Shown in pieces: positions 44,576 through 53,241 of a DNA stretch of 64,000 bases. This DNA comes from Bacillus sp. ISL-34 (GTDB lineage Bacteria; Bacillota; Bacilli; Bacillales; DSM-1321): contig NZ_JAGGQJ010000013.1 in the NCBI RefSeq assembly GCF_018613325.1, forward strand, positions 117,957-181,956. The letters are read 5' to 3'. The notes beneath the pieces were generated by a model. It had not been told where the DNA came from. It saw only the letters and a program-made list of their open reading frames with translations, and searched no databases. Made by a program: the position numbers and the translations under genes. Within the stretch, counting starts at the first letter, position 1, and each line of letters starts with the position of its first letter.

Positions 44576-45370
44576 TTACCCAATATCGTTTAAAAATTCC
44601 AAAATGCTTGAATTAAACTTTTCAGGATTTTCCTGATAACATAAATGACCGCCTTCTGGAATTATCACTAGCCGGGAGTTCATTAATTCTTCATGAATTG
44701 CTTCCGACTCCTTTAAAGGAGTTACAGTATCCAACTCACCACAAATTACTAGAACAGGAACATCTATATGAGATAACAAACTCATTTGATTTAGATGATA
44801 AAGTGAATATGCTACCGAACGATATCCTGCCGGTCTTATCTGTGTCATAATCTCTTTTACTCGTGTATGGACTTTTTCTGAAGCATGGGGAGATAGCAAT
44901 GCTTGTATCCTCTTTTCAGCGATCTCCTCAGTCGAAAGATTTTCAATTGAAAATAATCGATTTTTCAATTTCGTCTCGTTCTCCTCTGGAGTTAGAGCAG
45001 CAGCCCCTCTTGTCGAATCTGCTAATATAAGTTTATTAATCTTATTAGGGTACATGCTACAGAACTCTATCGCGATTGCCGCTCCCATGGAATGGCCAAG
45101 CAGATGGATTTTTTCCAACTTTAGCTGATCTAGCATGCCATTCAGAATACGTGCAAACTCTTTAAAACACTTAAATTCTGTGGCTGGATCTGAACTTTTC
45201 CCATAACCCGGCGCATCCCATGCAATTACTGTATAATGCTCCTTTAATTTCTGGATTTGCTCCTTCCATGACTGTGAATTATTACTCATGCCATGTAATA
45301 ATACTAAAGGTTCTCCATGACCTTCTATTTCATAATGAATGCTTAAATCTTCTACTGTTACGTATGGCAT
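44576..45370 (-). CDS. Alpha/beta hydrolase (meta-cleavage-hydrolase-like)
   Basis: A 264-residue hydrolase with the oxyanion-hole loop LLHGMSNN near residue 25, nucleophile Ser in LGHSMGAA, catalytic Asp in CGELDTVTP and catalytic His in PEGGHLCYQE. The closest groups are 3-oxoadipate enol-lactonases and meta-cleavage hydrolases. The neighbouring dihydrodiol-dehydrogenase-like SDR and ferredoxin fit an aromatic pathway. AAAGGGGGA lies before the ATG. The true substrate is not determined. Confidence 0.82.
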   Translation of the reverse strand: MPYVTVEDLSIHYEIEGHGEPLVLLHGMSNNSQSWKEQIQKLKEHYTVIAWDAPGYGKSSDPATEFKCFKEFARILNGMLDQLKLEKIHLLGHSMGAAIAIEFCSMYPNKINKLILADSTRGAAALTPEENETKLKNRLFSIENLSTEEIAEKRIQALLSPHASEKVHTRVKEIMTQIRPAGYRSVAYSLYHLNQMSLLSHIDVPVLVICGELDTVTPLKESEAIHEELMNSRLVIIPEGGHLCYQENPEKFNSSILEFLNDIG

Positions 45371-45563
45371 AATATCAGTCCCCCTTTTAGGTAAATCTCT
45401 TACTCTTAAAATACCTATACTTGAAATATCTTTCTTAAAATAGCGAATGATTCACTATATTTATATTTCGCTTGGAAATAGCTTTCGTTTTGATCCTATA
45501 AAGAAAGTGCTTCCGTTCCTGGTTTACAATTTAGCTAAAACAGTATGAAAAAACTGCGCCAGC

Positions 45564-46352
45564 TTAGCCAAGTCCTCGTACTGACAATCCGCCGTCGCTG
45601 GAAATGACCTCACCGGTGATCGCGCGTGATTCGTCGGAAGCTAACAGTACATACGCTGCAACGTGATCTTCCGGCATCTGGGCAAGTTGAAGAATATTCC
45701 GTTTTTTTATGTTGCTTGCTTTCGTATCATTATCGACGATTTTCACAAATGGACGCAGCGGCGGGATCACCGTAAGTGCTGTCAAAGTCCCCCCTGGGGC
45801 TACTGCATTTACCCGGATGGAAGGAGATAGTTCGAACGCAAGCTGACGCATCAATCCAATCTGGGCGTGTTTGCTCGCTGTATACCAAACACCGCCGCCA
45901 TCTGGATAAAAACTTGCACCGGACACAGTGAAAATAATATTGCCATTTGTTTTTTTCAGTTCTTCAAGAGCGGCTTTCGCTCCGAAAAAAGAGCCTTTTA
46001 CGTTAATATTGAGCAGGAAATCATACGCTTCGGAAAGCGCCTCAGGAGTCACATCGGCAAATTTGGCAAATCCATCGAACACGCCGGCATTCGCAACGAA
46101 AACATCCAACTTTCCAAATTGCTCTACAGTAGCTTGGACCACTTGCTCATTGTCTTCGTATTTGCTTACATCTCCCTGATAAGTAAGGATATTTTCCCCG
46201 AATTCTTCTTTCATTTTCGCTAACGTGTCTTTAGAGCGGCCGATAATGCTCACTTTTGCTCCTTCTTGTATAAAACGGCGAGTGACAGCCTCTCCAATTC
46301 CAGAAGCTCCCCCTGTAATCAATACGACTTTATCTTTTAAGGCCATGCCCAT
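45564..46352 (-). CDS. SDR related to cis-dihydrodiol dehydrogenases (HcaB/BphB-like)
   Basis: The ATG at 46352 is the most likely start because the in-frame GTG at 46361 overlaps the GGGGTGGAG ribosome binding site. The protein of about 262 residues has the Rossmann motif GGASGIGEAVTRRF, VANAGVFDGF, and the active site YTASK preceded by the Ser in FTVSGASFYPDGG. The FYPDGGG stretch is typical of dihydrodiol dehydrogenases of aromatic dioxygenase pathways. The dioxygenase itself is not in the window. A palindrome shared with the MFS promoter is 115 bases upstream. Confidence 0.82.
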   Translation of the reverse strand: MGMALKDKVVLITGGASGIGEAVTRRFIQEGAKVSIIGRSKDTLAKMKEEFGENILTYQGDVSKYEDNEQVVQATVEQFGKLDVFVANAGVFDGFAKFADVTPEALSEAYDFLLNINVKGSFFGAKAALEELKKTNGNIIFTVSGASFYPDGGGVWYTASKHAQIGLMRQLAFELSPSIRVNAVAPGGTLTALTVIPPLRPFVKIVDNDTKASNIKKRNILQLAQMPEDHVAAYVLLASDESRAITGEVISSDGGLSVRGLG

Positions 46353-46637
46353 TGTCTCCACCCCTTCTGTTATCTTTCAAACGTTGAACGGTTATACAAA
46401 GAACGGTTCCATTCAAGTGTACGGTCTTGTAAGCGAGCATATATTTTTTCATAACGACTACACTATGTTTTATGTATAAAACAATGTTTTTCATATAAAC
46501 AATTCTAAAATGTAATCGCTTTATTGTCAATGTAAAAAACTGAAACAAACGTTCGGAATACACTACTTATATTCTATATCAAGCTGTGGTTATCCATACT
46601 ACTGTGTACTCGTCAATAAGTATTCAAGATTGTTTGT
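46353..46637. other. Intergenic region upstream of the SDR gene
   Basis: About 285 AT-rich bases containing the palindrome at 46467-46482 and presumably the SDR promoter. No convincing coding frame is visible. Confidence 0.5.
46467..46482. promoter_or_regulatory. Candidate operator: palindrome GTTTT-N6-AAAAC, copy 1
   Basis: GTTTTATGTATAAAAC followed by AATGTT. Two more copies lie in front of the MFS gene (48108 and 48208). Copies 1 and 2 agree over 22 bases apart from two positions, which suggests a common repressor for the SDR and MFS genes. Confidence 0.6.
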
Positions 46638-46679
46638 GGTTTCTCAGTAAGATTCTAGCGCCCCTATTACTGAGAAACC
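46638..46679. terminator. Large inverted repeat after the MFS gene
   Basis: GGTTTCTCAGTAA and TTACTGAGAAACC form perfect 13-bp arms around a 16-base loop. It lies just after the MFS stop codon in its transcription direction. The T-run is weak (CACAAACAATC), so it may stabilise mRNA rather than terminate. Confidence 0.5.
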
Positions 46680-46715
46680 GTTAAAAAAAACGTATTATTT
46701 TGACTTTTTAGCGCT

Positions 46716-47996
46716 CTATAGTGTTACTTTGTTTCCTTTCGTATTACTTAGGTGGTAGTCGGCAACTTCTTGTTTAATCATGAACAAGTATGCCACAAAC
46801 CCAAGAATGGCTGCTACAATCAGCATGGCAATGGAGGGACCAAAATCACCGCCAGACAAATCACGGCTCCACCCCATAATATAGCTTGAAAATCCACCCA
46901 TAATATTTGTGAATCCCATTAAACCGGCTGCGCGGCCCGCTGTTTCAGGTGTTGAAAATTTGATGATGAAGAAATTGGTCAGATGAAACATTCCTCCCTG
47001 AGTTCCCATGGCGAGCCCCATGGAAACGCCGGCCAAAATAGGATTTGGTGCAATGACAGCGATTGTCAAAAATACAGCTGTTAGTATGAAAAGAATCGTC
47101 GCAAGCAAACTCGGGCGCTTCGTTTTGTCCGCCAGAAATCCGCCAGCCAGCACAAATCCAAGCGCGAATAGCCACGATAATGAAGTAATACCAGTCATTG
47201 CTTCCCTTTCAAACCCTTTGGCCTCAACGAGATATGTAGGCAGCCAAATACTGATTCCAAAGAAAAGAAAAGACGACATCAAATTACCAAACCAGACAAT
47301 CCAATAACGATAATCCTTTGCGAAGAATTGCTTCGACTGCACATCATCCGCTTCGTCTTTTTGGCGAATATAGGAGACTTCTTCTTTACTCATGCGTGGA
47401 TGCTCTTCTGGCGTATTGCGAGCCAAAAACAGGAACATTGGAATATTTATAAACAAGTTAAAAGCGGCGAGAGCAAAGAACGCGGCCTGCCAGTGAAACG
47501 TTGAAATAATTAGAATGAGCATAACGGTACCCACTGCCGGGCCAAGGTAGTTTCCAGTTATCCAGAATGACTGTGCCCTGCCAAGCTCTCGTTTATTAAA
47601 CCAATTCGAAATGAATTTACCCGATATCGGGATCATCATACCTTCCCCAATTCCGAGGATGACCCTGCTAATTAAAAACATTTCGTATGAAGTGGACAGC
47701 CCTCCCATGACCATTGTCGCTGTCCATACGAGTAAACCTAAAACTGCTGTTTTCCGTGCCCCTAACTTGTCGATAATAACTCCCCAAAAAATGTTGGAAC
47801 AGGAGTATGAAATCATGAATATAAAGGAGATCAAGCCAATTTTCGCATTTTTATCCGGGCCAGTTAAACCAAGATCACTTAAAAATCCCGGATCGGTTTG
47901 GATAACAGAGATGCCTACTTTGTCAATCTGACCGAAAAACCAAAAGAAAAAAATAGGAATCGCAATGTACAACCATCTTTTTTGACCTTGTAACAT
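46716..47996 (-). CDS. MFS transporter, anion:cation symporter type
   Basis: A 426-residue, 12-helix MFS protein with DKLGARKTAVLGL in the loop after helix 2 and VILGIGEGMMIPISGKFISN in helix 4, typical of the ACS subfamily that carries aromatic or organic acids. AAGGGGGAAATAAC precedes the ATG. A perfect cre match and two copies of a palindrome lie upstream, so both CcpA and a specific regulator may control it. Together with the SDR, hydrolase and ferredoxin genes it suggests uptake and breakdown of an aromatic acid. Confidence 0.84.
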   Translation of the reverse strand: MLQGQKRWLYIAIPIFFFWFFGQIDKVGISVIQTDPGFLSDLGLTGPDKNAKIGLISFIFMISYSCSNIFWGVIIDKLGARKTAVLGLLVWTATMVMGGLSTSYEMFLISRVILGIGEGMMIPISGKFISNWFNKRELGRAQSFWITGNYLGPAVGTVMLILIISTFHWQAAFFALAAFNLFINIPMFLFLARNTPEEHPRMSKEEVSYIRQKDEADDVQSKQFFAKDYRYWIVWFGNLMSSFLFFGISIWLPTYLVEAKGFEREAMTGITSLSWLFALGFVLAGGFLADKTKRPSLLATILFILTAVFLTIAVIAPNPILAGVSMGLAMGTQGGMFHLTNFFIIKFSTPETAGRAAGLMGFTNIMGGFSSYIMGWSRDLSGGDFGPSIAMLIVAAILGFVAYLFMIKQEVADYHLSNTKGNKVTL

Positions 47997-48022
47997 GTTA
48001 TTTCCCCCTTATAACTGGCTCT

Positions 48023-48039
48023 TTTGAATGCGCTTTCAT
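48023..48039 (-). promoter_or_regulatory. cre site (CcpA) upstream of the MFS gene
   Basis: The minus strand reads ATGAAAGCGCATTCAAA, matching all positions of the Bacillus consensus WTGNAARCGNWWWCAWW. It lies about 27-43 bases before the MFS start codon, in a position to block transcription. Confidence 0.65.
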
Positions 48040-48107
48040 GATTTTGATAAAGAAAATTCCTATCAAACTTCATCAACTCCCCCTTTCAAAAGATAGCAGC
48101 AACTCTT

Positions 48108-48123
48108 GTTTTATATAAAAAAC
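48108..48123. promoter_or_regulatory. Candidate operator: palindrome GTTTT-N6-AAAAC, copy 2
   Basis: GTTTTATATAAAAAAC followed by AATGTT, about 112 bases upstream of the MFS start. Confidence 0.6.
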
Positions 48124-48207
48124 AATGTTACCAATATTTAATGTTATATTGAATTTTCATAATAGTCAATAATATTCAGATTAATATTTTTCCAACTGAA
48201 AAAAATA

Positions 48208-48223
48208 GTTTTATATACAAAAC
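48208..48223. promoter_or_regulatory. Candidate operator: palindrome GTTTT-N6-AAAAC, copy 3
   Basis: GTTTTATATACAAAAC, 100 bases from copy 2 (an almost whole number of helix turns) and between the divergent MFS and dehydrogenase genes. Confidence 0.55.
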
Positions 48224-48432
48224 TAAAAAAGGTGTTGTTTCGATGAAAACTTCACAATTCCCGCGAAAAGTAACCCTAAAATTGAAGTGTGATTCTCCAC
48301 TATATCACCTCATTCATTACTGTCTTTGCTTTTATAACGATTAATTATAATTATATAAAAATTAACTATTTTTATAATTTAGCACTCAATGTTAGCATTT
48401 TGTTATAAGTTATTTGAAAGGATGAGAGATGA

Positions 48433-49455
48433 ATGAACATGCACTTTTCTGAATTCGCAGTATTCGGGCTGGGCCCCATCGGAATTGAAATTCTACGCAG
48501 TGCTTATCAAACGAATCCGCAATCGATTATCGGTGTTGTCGATATTGATCCCGATAAGGTAGGAAAGGATATTGGCTTACTAATCAATGAAAAGGAAACG
48601 AACAAGAATGTAGTTTCGCATATACAGGAAGTAAAAACTGAAGCCGACCACCCAATTGCCCTACATGCAACAGGATCCAACGCACAACAAGTATGGCCCC
48701 AAATCAAAGAGCTTCTAGATCACGGCTTTTCAGTGGTTTCCACCTGTGAACAGCTTTCCTTCCCTTGGCATCGCTACCCTGTACTTTCAAAGGAAATAGA
48801 TGATTATGCTAAAGCTAAGGGGCTTAGTGTCATTGGGACAGGAATCAATCCCGGGTACATCATGGATACTATGGCCATTTCATTTACAACAGTATTGACC
48901 ACGGTTAACCACATTAAGGTCAATCGTAAAGTTGATGTTTCGAAACGGCGCCTCCCCTTACAAAAAAAGGTCGGAATCGGGATGACCAGAGAAGAGTTTG
49001 AAAACTTGGTTGAACGGAATAAAATTGGGCATGTAGGACTTGAGGAGTCTGTCAGGTTAATCGCTTATGGGCTGAATTGGAAACTTTCAAGTGTAATCAA
49101 TACCATTGAACCAACGATTGCAAGCGAAAATATGACCGTTCCGCTAACTACCTTAAAACCAGGGGATGTTAATGGGCTTCATCAAATTTCCATTGGCAAG
49201 ACCGTGGACGGAAAGGAAATTTCCTTGGATTTAACGATGTCTGCAGGTATTAAACAAGAAGATGAAATCGTTATTGAGGGGAACGAAACCCAAAGGCTGA
49301 TTGTTCCAAACGGTATCTTTGGAGATACCGCAACCGCAGCAATGATTATCAATACCGCTAAGCAAATTGGTGCCCTCCGTAAACCAGGTTTACTTACAAT
49401 GGCTGACATCGTGGTGCCGAGAAATATAAATCAATCTGACTTTGTGCGTATTTAA
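48433..49455 (+). CDS. NAD(P)-dependent dehydrogenase related to 2,4-diaminopentanoate dehydrogenase
   Basis: A 340-residue Rossmann-fold protein with VFGLGPIGIEIL at residues 10-21 and the central GTGINPGYIMDTM motif typical of the 2,4-diaminopentanoate dehydrogenase (Ord)/dihydrodipicolinate-reductase-like family. The C-terminal domain agrees in pattern. It has no ornithine-fermentation neighbours, so the substrate is probably different. It is divergent from the MFS gene and has its own terminator. GAAAGGATGAGAG lies before the ATG. Confidence 0.78.
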   Translation: MNMHFSEFAVFGLGPIGIEILRSAYQTNPQSIIGVVDIDPDKVGKDIGLLINEKETNKNVVSHIQEVKTEADHPIALHATGSNAQQVWPQIKELLDHGFSVVSTCEQLSFPWHRYPVLSKEIDDYAKAKGLSVIGTGINPGYIMDTMAISFTTVLTTVNHIKVNRKVDVSKRRLPLQKKVGIGMTREEFENLVERNKIGHVGLEESVRLIAYGLNWKLSSVINTIEPTIASENMTVPLTTLKPGDVNGLHQISIGKTVDGKEISLDLTMSAGIKQEDEIVIEGNETQRLIVPNGIFGDTATAAMIINTAKQIGALRKPGLLTMADIVVPRNINQSDFVRI

Positions 49456-49494
49456 TGCTGACCAACAATCGTTCGTATCCGTCTTATTATATAA

Positions 49495-49528
49495 AAAAAG
49501 GTGAACCCCGAATGGTTCACCTTTTCTT
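49495..49528 (+). terminator. Terminator of the dehydrogenase gene
   Basis: AAAAGGTGAACC pairs with GGTTCACCTTTT and is followed by CTTTTT. Confidence 0.85.
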
Positions 49529-49555
49529 TTTAGTTCAGCTGAGCATGCCAACATG

Positions 49556-49584
49556 ACAAAAAAACCACCATAAGAGGTGGCTTT
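49556..49584 (-). terminator. Terminator downstream of kipR
   Basis: On the minus strand AAGCCACC-TCTTAT-GGTGGTT is followed by TTTTTG. Confidence 0.65.
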
Positions 49585-49674
49585 ACTTCCTTCGTTTAGG
49601 AATCGACTATTTTATGTAAGTTATCTTATATCAGGAAAATATATTCCGAAATTGACATGATTTTTCTATTTTCA

Positions 49675-50430
49675 TTAATGTGTTTGAGAACCAAGTTTCA
49701 CGGAAATGGCCTTGGCGGCTTTCGTTACTTTGTCAATCAATTCAGGCAAGCGATCTTCCTGAAATCTTGCTTCAATCCCAGCCACACTAATACCAGCTAC
49801 TATTTGATTTTTGCCATCGAGTATCGGTGCACTCACCGCTTTTGTATAATCCTCAAGTTCTGATGATGTTATCGTGTAACCATTCATTCTCGCTTCACCC
49901 AAAGAATGACGGAGTTTCGTTTTATCCGTTATCGTTCCAATGGCGATTGGTTTTAATTGAATGCTTTCCAAATATTTTTCACGCTCTTCTTCCGGCAGAT
50001 ACGCTAGAATGATTCGAGAATCGCCAGCGTACAATGGCGAACGCCTTCCAATGGAGGTATAAAGACGTACAGGATGCAGGGTGTCCACCTTTTCAATATA
50101 CATCGCTTCATCCTTATCCCTCACAATTAAATTCACTGCTTCTTCAACATCATCCCGAAGGTCTTTCATGATGGGATAGGCGATTGACCTGATATCCAAA
50201 CGCTCCCCTACCAGTTGGCCAAACTGCAGAAATATCAGTCCAAGTGAATAATGGCCATCATCATCCTTTGTTAAAAACCCCATTTCCTCCAATGATCCCA
50301 CCATACGGTGTAACGACGTTTTCGGCAAATTGGAAAGTTCCATCATTTCATTAAAGGTGAGTTTCGGATGATTTATGAAAAGAGTTAAGATTTGCATGGA
50401 TTTCACGACAGTTTTATTATGTGCCTGCAT
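49675..50430 (-). CDS. kipR: IclR-family regulator KipR
   Basis: The ATG at 50430 has AAAGGAGA 6 bases upstream and gives a normal 251-residue IclR protein, so the ATG at 50487 is rejected. The winged HTH spans about residues 8-65 (LTFNEMMELSNLPKTSLHRM) and the effector domain follows. It occupies the last position of a pxpA-ycsG-ycsI-pxpB-pxpC operon, exactly as B. subtilis kipR, which represses that operon. A terminator-like hairpin separates it from pxpC, so part of its expression may come from a separate promoter. Confidence 0.88.
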   Translation of the reverse strand: MQAHNKTVVKSMQILTLFINHPKLTFNEMMELSNLPKTSLHRMVGSLEEMGFLTKDDDGHYSLGLIFLQFGQLVGERLDIRSIAYPIMKDLRDDVEEAVNLIVRDKDEAMYIEKVDTLHPVRLYTSIGRRSPLYAGDSRIILAYLPEEEREKYLESIQLKPIAIGTITDKTKLRHSLGEARMNGYTITSSELEDYTKAVSAPILDGKNQIVAGISVAGIEARFQEDRLPELIDKVTKAAKAISVKLGSQTH

Positions 50431-50535
50431 ACATTGTCTCCTTTCATGATACATGTTTTCCTTAACTATCACTCTATTATAAAACATGGAAGAAAGGATG
50501 TGATACCTTCAGTAAATATATATTAAAGCGGGAAC

Positions 50536-50570
50536 AAAAAAAGAAAGCCTCTTAAAGAGTACTTTCTCAT
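50536..50570 (-). terminator. Terminator-like hairpin between pxpC and kipR
   Basis: On the minus strand AGAAAGTACTCTT pairs with AAGAGGCTTTCT (one internal mismatch pair) followed by TTTTTTG. It lies 50 bases after the pxpC stop codon and could lower read-through into kipR. Confidence 0.7.
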
Positions 50571-50586
50571 CGTTTGCGACCGGAGT

Positions 50587-51582
50587 TCATATATCCAGCC
50601 ATTTGTTCAGGGCTAAGGAAATCGAAACCTGCAATTCCTTCAATTGTCGTTCTTTTTGAAGCAAAAGCTTTTCAGCCTCCTTTAAGTTCACCCGTGAGAA
50701 CTGAATGGATTCCCCTGGTTTAACCTGGGCGATACTTGGTAAATCTGCCGTAATCACCTGAGCTATTTTAGGATATCCCCCCGTTGTTTGGCTATCTGCA
50801 AGGAGAATGATCGGGTTTCCATCAGGAGGAACCTGAACGGACCCATTTGTGACCGCTTCAGATAGTAACTCCCCATTATTCTTTAATTCCAGTGTGGGGC
50901 CTGATAATCTATATCCCATGCGGTCGGATTGATTGGAAACTTTAAATGCCCCCGCTACAAAACTATCTTTACTTGAATCTGTGAAATATCCATATTGGCT
51001 TCCATCGATGAAACGGATGAGAGGTTTTCCTCCTGGCATGAACTCCTTCTCATTGACAAACCAATTTGGGAAGGAAAATGACCCTTTGAACGCCCGATCT
51101 CCAAGAACTTTCGAAGGTTCGTTAAACTCCAAGACATCGTTAGCCTTTAATGCCCTCCCCATAAATCCGCCAATCCCAGCCCTTAGATAAGTGCTTTTGC
51201 TATCCATCACTTCAGGAATAGTGAAACCTCCCGCCACTGTTAAGTAAGCCCTGCAACCTGATTTACACCCTTCAAATCGAAGCATCGATCCATTTTTTAC
51301 AAGAATGGGCCTCCACATCGGTACAACCTGATTATCGATTGTAGGTGTTAAGTTTCCACCCGTTATCGAAATCAGGCAATTTTTCTCGACTTTAATGGTC
51401 GGCCCCATTAATGTAATTTCCAAAGCCGCTTCTCCTTCTTCATTGCCAACCAGCATATTGGCAATTCGTAAAGAATGACCATCCATTGCCCCGCTTACAA
51501 TCACCCCATGTTGCTGAAATCCTTTCCTTCCAAGATCTTGTATACTTGTCAATAATCCCGGTTTGATTACGCGCAGGCTCAC
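50587..51582 (-). CDS. pxpC: 5-oxoprolinase subunit PxpC (KipA)
   Basis: The 331-residue protein belongs to the biotin-dependent-carboxyltransferase-like KipA/PxpC family (LGRKGFQQHGVIVSGAMDG near the N-terminus, RMGYRLSGPTL and ILLADSQTTGGYPKIAQV later). PxpA, PxpB and PxpC together hydrolyse 5-oxoproline to glutamate with ATP. KipA was first known as antagonist of KipI. It overlaps pxpB by 4 bases. Confidence 0.9.
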   Translation of the reverse strand: MSLRVIKPGLLTSIQDLGRKGFQQHGVIVSGAMDGHSLRIANMLVGNEEGEAALEITLMGPTIKVEKNCLISITGGNLTPTIDNQVVPMWRPILVKNGSMLRFEGCKSGCRAYLTVAGGFTIPEVMDSKSTYLRAGIGGFMGRALKANDVLEFNEPSKVLGDRAFKGSFSFPNWFVNEKEFMPGGKPLIRFIDGSQYGYFTDSSKDSFVAGAFKVSNQSDRMGYRLSGPTLELKNNGELLSEAVTNGSVQVPPDGNPIILLADSQTTGGYPKIAQVITADLPSIAQVKPGESIQFSRVNLKEAEKLLLQKERQLKELQVSISLALNKWLDI

Positions 51583-52346
51583 TGTATCCCCTCCTTAAGA
51601 ATCATTTCTTTATATTCTTGATCCGAAATCGGATGGAACTTCACAATGTCTCCTGCTTGTAATAGACTTGGAGGATTTACATTCGGTAAAAATAGTTTGG
51701 TTGGCGTCTGTCCGATCAATTGCCATCCACCCGGTGTTGATATAGGATATACACCTGTTTGCATACCGGCGATTCCTACTGCCCCTGCCGGAATGGTCGT
51801 TCTGGGAGAGGAACGCCTAGGTGCCGCGATTTCTTCTGACAGTCCGCCAAGAAACGGGAAACCTGGTGCGAACCCAATCATATAGGCCAAATACTCCCCG
51901 GTTGAATGAATATGAATGACTTCATCAGTAGTCAAATCATTATAACGGGCAACATATTCCAAATCCGGTCCATATTCCTTCCCATAGCACACGGGAATGG
52001 AAACTGTTCGATGTGAGAGTTTCTTATCTTCTTTTAAATCCTGTAATTTCATTTCCAAGATGGAACGGACCACTTCATAAGGAGATACGGTTTTCGTATT
52101 ATTGCTTTGTGTTTGATTTTTATAAATAACAAGGGGATCATAAAAAACCGTTAAATTGGTAAAAGCCGGTACACATTCTATAAACCCGGCAAAAGGTTCA
52201 TCTTCAAGTAAATCCATTAACAATTTTATTCTTTTGTGTATACTGTATTCCATTCCATTCCCGAATGTAATCACGATAGCGGAATCGCCCAATGGAGAAA
52301 GTGTACATGTAGTTTTATTCAATAGCTTTTCCGGCATAGGACTCAT
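51579..52346 (-). CDS. pxpB: 5-oxoprolinase subunit PxpB (KipI)
   Basis: A 255-residue AHS1-type protein with IGFAPGFPFLGGL, PRRSSPRTTIPAGAVGIAG and YPISTPGGWQLIGQTP, the hallmark motifs of KipI/PxpB. The B. subtilis homologue also inhibits the sporulation kinase KinA. It pairs with pxpC, which overlaps its end, and with pxpA at the head of the operon. The ribosome binding site (GAAAGAG) is weak. Confidence 0.9.
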   Translation of the reverse strand: MSPMPEKLLNKTTCTLSPLGDSAIVITFGNGMEYSIHKRIKLLMDLLEDEPFAGFIECVPAFTNLTVFYDPLVIYKNQTQSNNTKTVSPYEVVRSILEMKLQDLKEDKKLSHRTVSIPVCYGKEYGPDLEYVARYNDLTTDEVIHIHSTGEYLAYMIGFAPGFPFLGGLSEEIAAPRRSSPRTTIPAGAVGIAGMQTGVYPISTPGGWQLIGQTPTKLFLPNVNPPSLLQAGDIVKFHPISDQEYKEMILKEGIQ

Positions 52347-52359
52347 CTCTTTCTGTCAG

Positions 52360-53151
52360 TTATAAAACTCCTAATTTTTCATCACGAATGTCCGTTATGA
52401 ACATATGTCCAGGTGCATGCGTGATCATGATCTCCGGTTTGGTCTCCATGGCAATGGATTGCGGCGTTACACCGCATGCCCAAAAGACCGGGACTTCCCC
52501 TTCACGAATCGTTACCGGATCACCAAAATCCGGATGCTGTATGCTGGAAACACCGATCGCTTCAGGGTCACCAATATGGATCGGAGCCCCATGTACTGCA
52601 GGAAACCGTGATGTCACCTGAACTGCCCTCACCACATCCTTTTGTGGAATCGGCCTCATGCTAGCTACCATTTTCCCATGAAAAATCCCTGCTTCAATAC
52701 ACGGAATATTGGTTTTATACATAGGTACATTGCATCCCTCTTCAATATGACGAATCGCTATATCATTATTCAAAAGGGCGTGTTCGAAAGTAAAGCTGCA
52801 CCCGATTAAAAATCCAACCATATCGTCTTCCCAGTAGTTTGAGATATCCGTTACTTCTTTCACTAATTCTCCATATTTATATACCCTATATTTAGGTATA
52901 TCCGTGCGTATATCCCCAGAACTTGCTGCAAATGCGGGAATGGGTGAACCGATTTCCGTAACGTCCAGCAACGGACAGGATTTGGGGTTGCGCTGACAGA
53001 ATAATAAAAAATCAAAAGCATGCTCTTTTTTTAAGATGGCTAAGTTCGCTTGTGCATAACCGTTAGCCATGCCAGCAGTCGGTTTTATCAATTCGTTGTG
53101 TCGAATCATTGAACGCAATTCAGCCGGGGTAGCTTGAGAAAGATCAATCAT
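52360..53151 (-). CDS. ycsI: YcsI-like putative hydro-lyase (D-glutamate cyclase family)
   Basis: A 263-residue protein of the YcsI/DUF1445 family, with IGCSFTFEHALL, ACGVTPQSIAM and ITHAPGHMFITD. A mammalian relative converts D-glutamate to 5-oxo-D-proline, which gives a link to the 5-oxoprolinase operon. The same gene stands between ycsG and kipI in B. subtilis. TAGGAGATGAATACTA lies before the ATG. Confidence 0.88.
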   Translation of the reverse strand: MIDLSQATPAELRSMIRHNELIKPTAGMANGYAQANLAILKKEHAFDFLLFCQRNPKSCPLLDVTEIGSPIPAFAASSGDIRTDIPKYRVYKYGELVKEVTDISNYWEDDMVGFLIGCSFTFEHALLNNDIAIRHIEEGCNVPMYKTNIPCIEAGIFHGKMVASMRPIPQKDVVRAVQVTSRFPAVHGAPIHIGDPEAIGVSSIQHPDFGDPVTIREGEVPVFWACGVTPQSIAMETKPEIMITHAPGHMFITDIRDEKLGVL

Positions 53152-53241
53152 TAGTATTCATCTCCTATTAAGAACTGGCAGTCAGTGACAAACTGGCACG
53201 CCGCCTCCACCTGTATTTATTGGATTTTCATTCAATAATCA

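Larger units (their letters stand above)
47997..48432. other. Divergent regulatory region between MFS and dehydrogenase genes
   Basis: About 435 AT-rich bases containing the cre site and two palindromes listed separately. No coding frame is seen. Confidence 0.6.
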
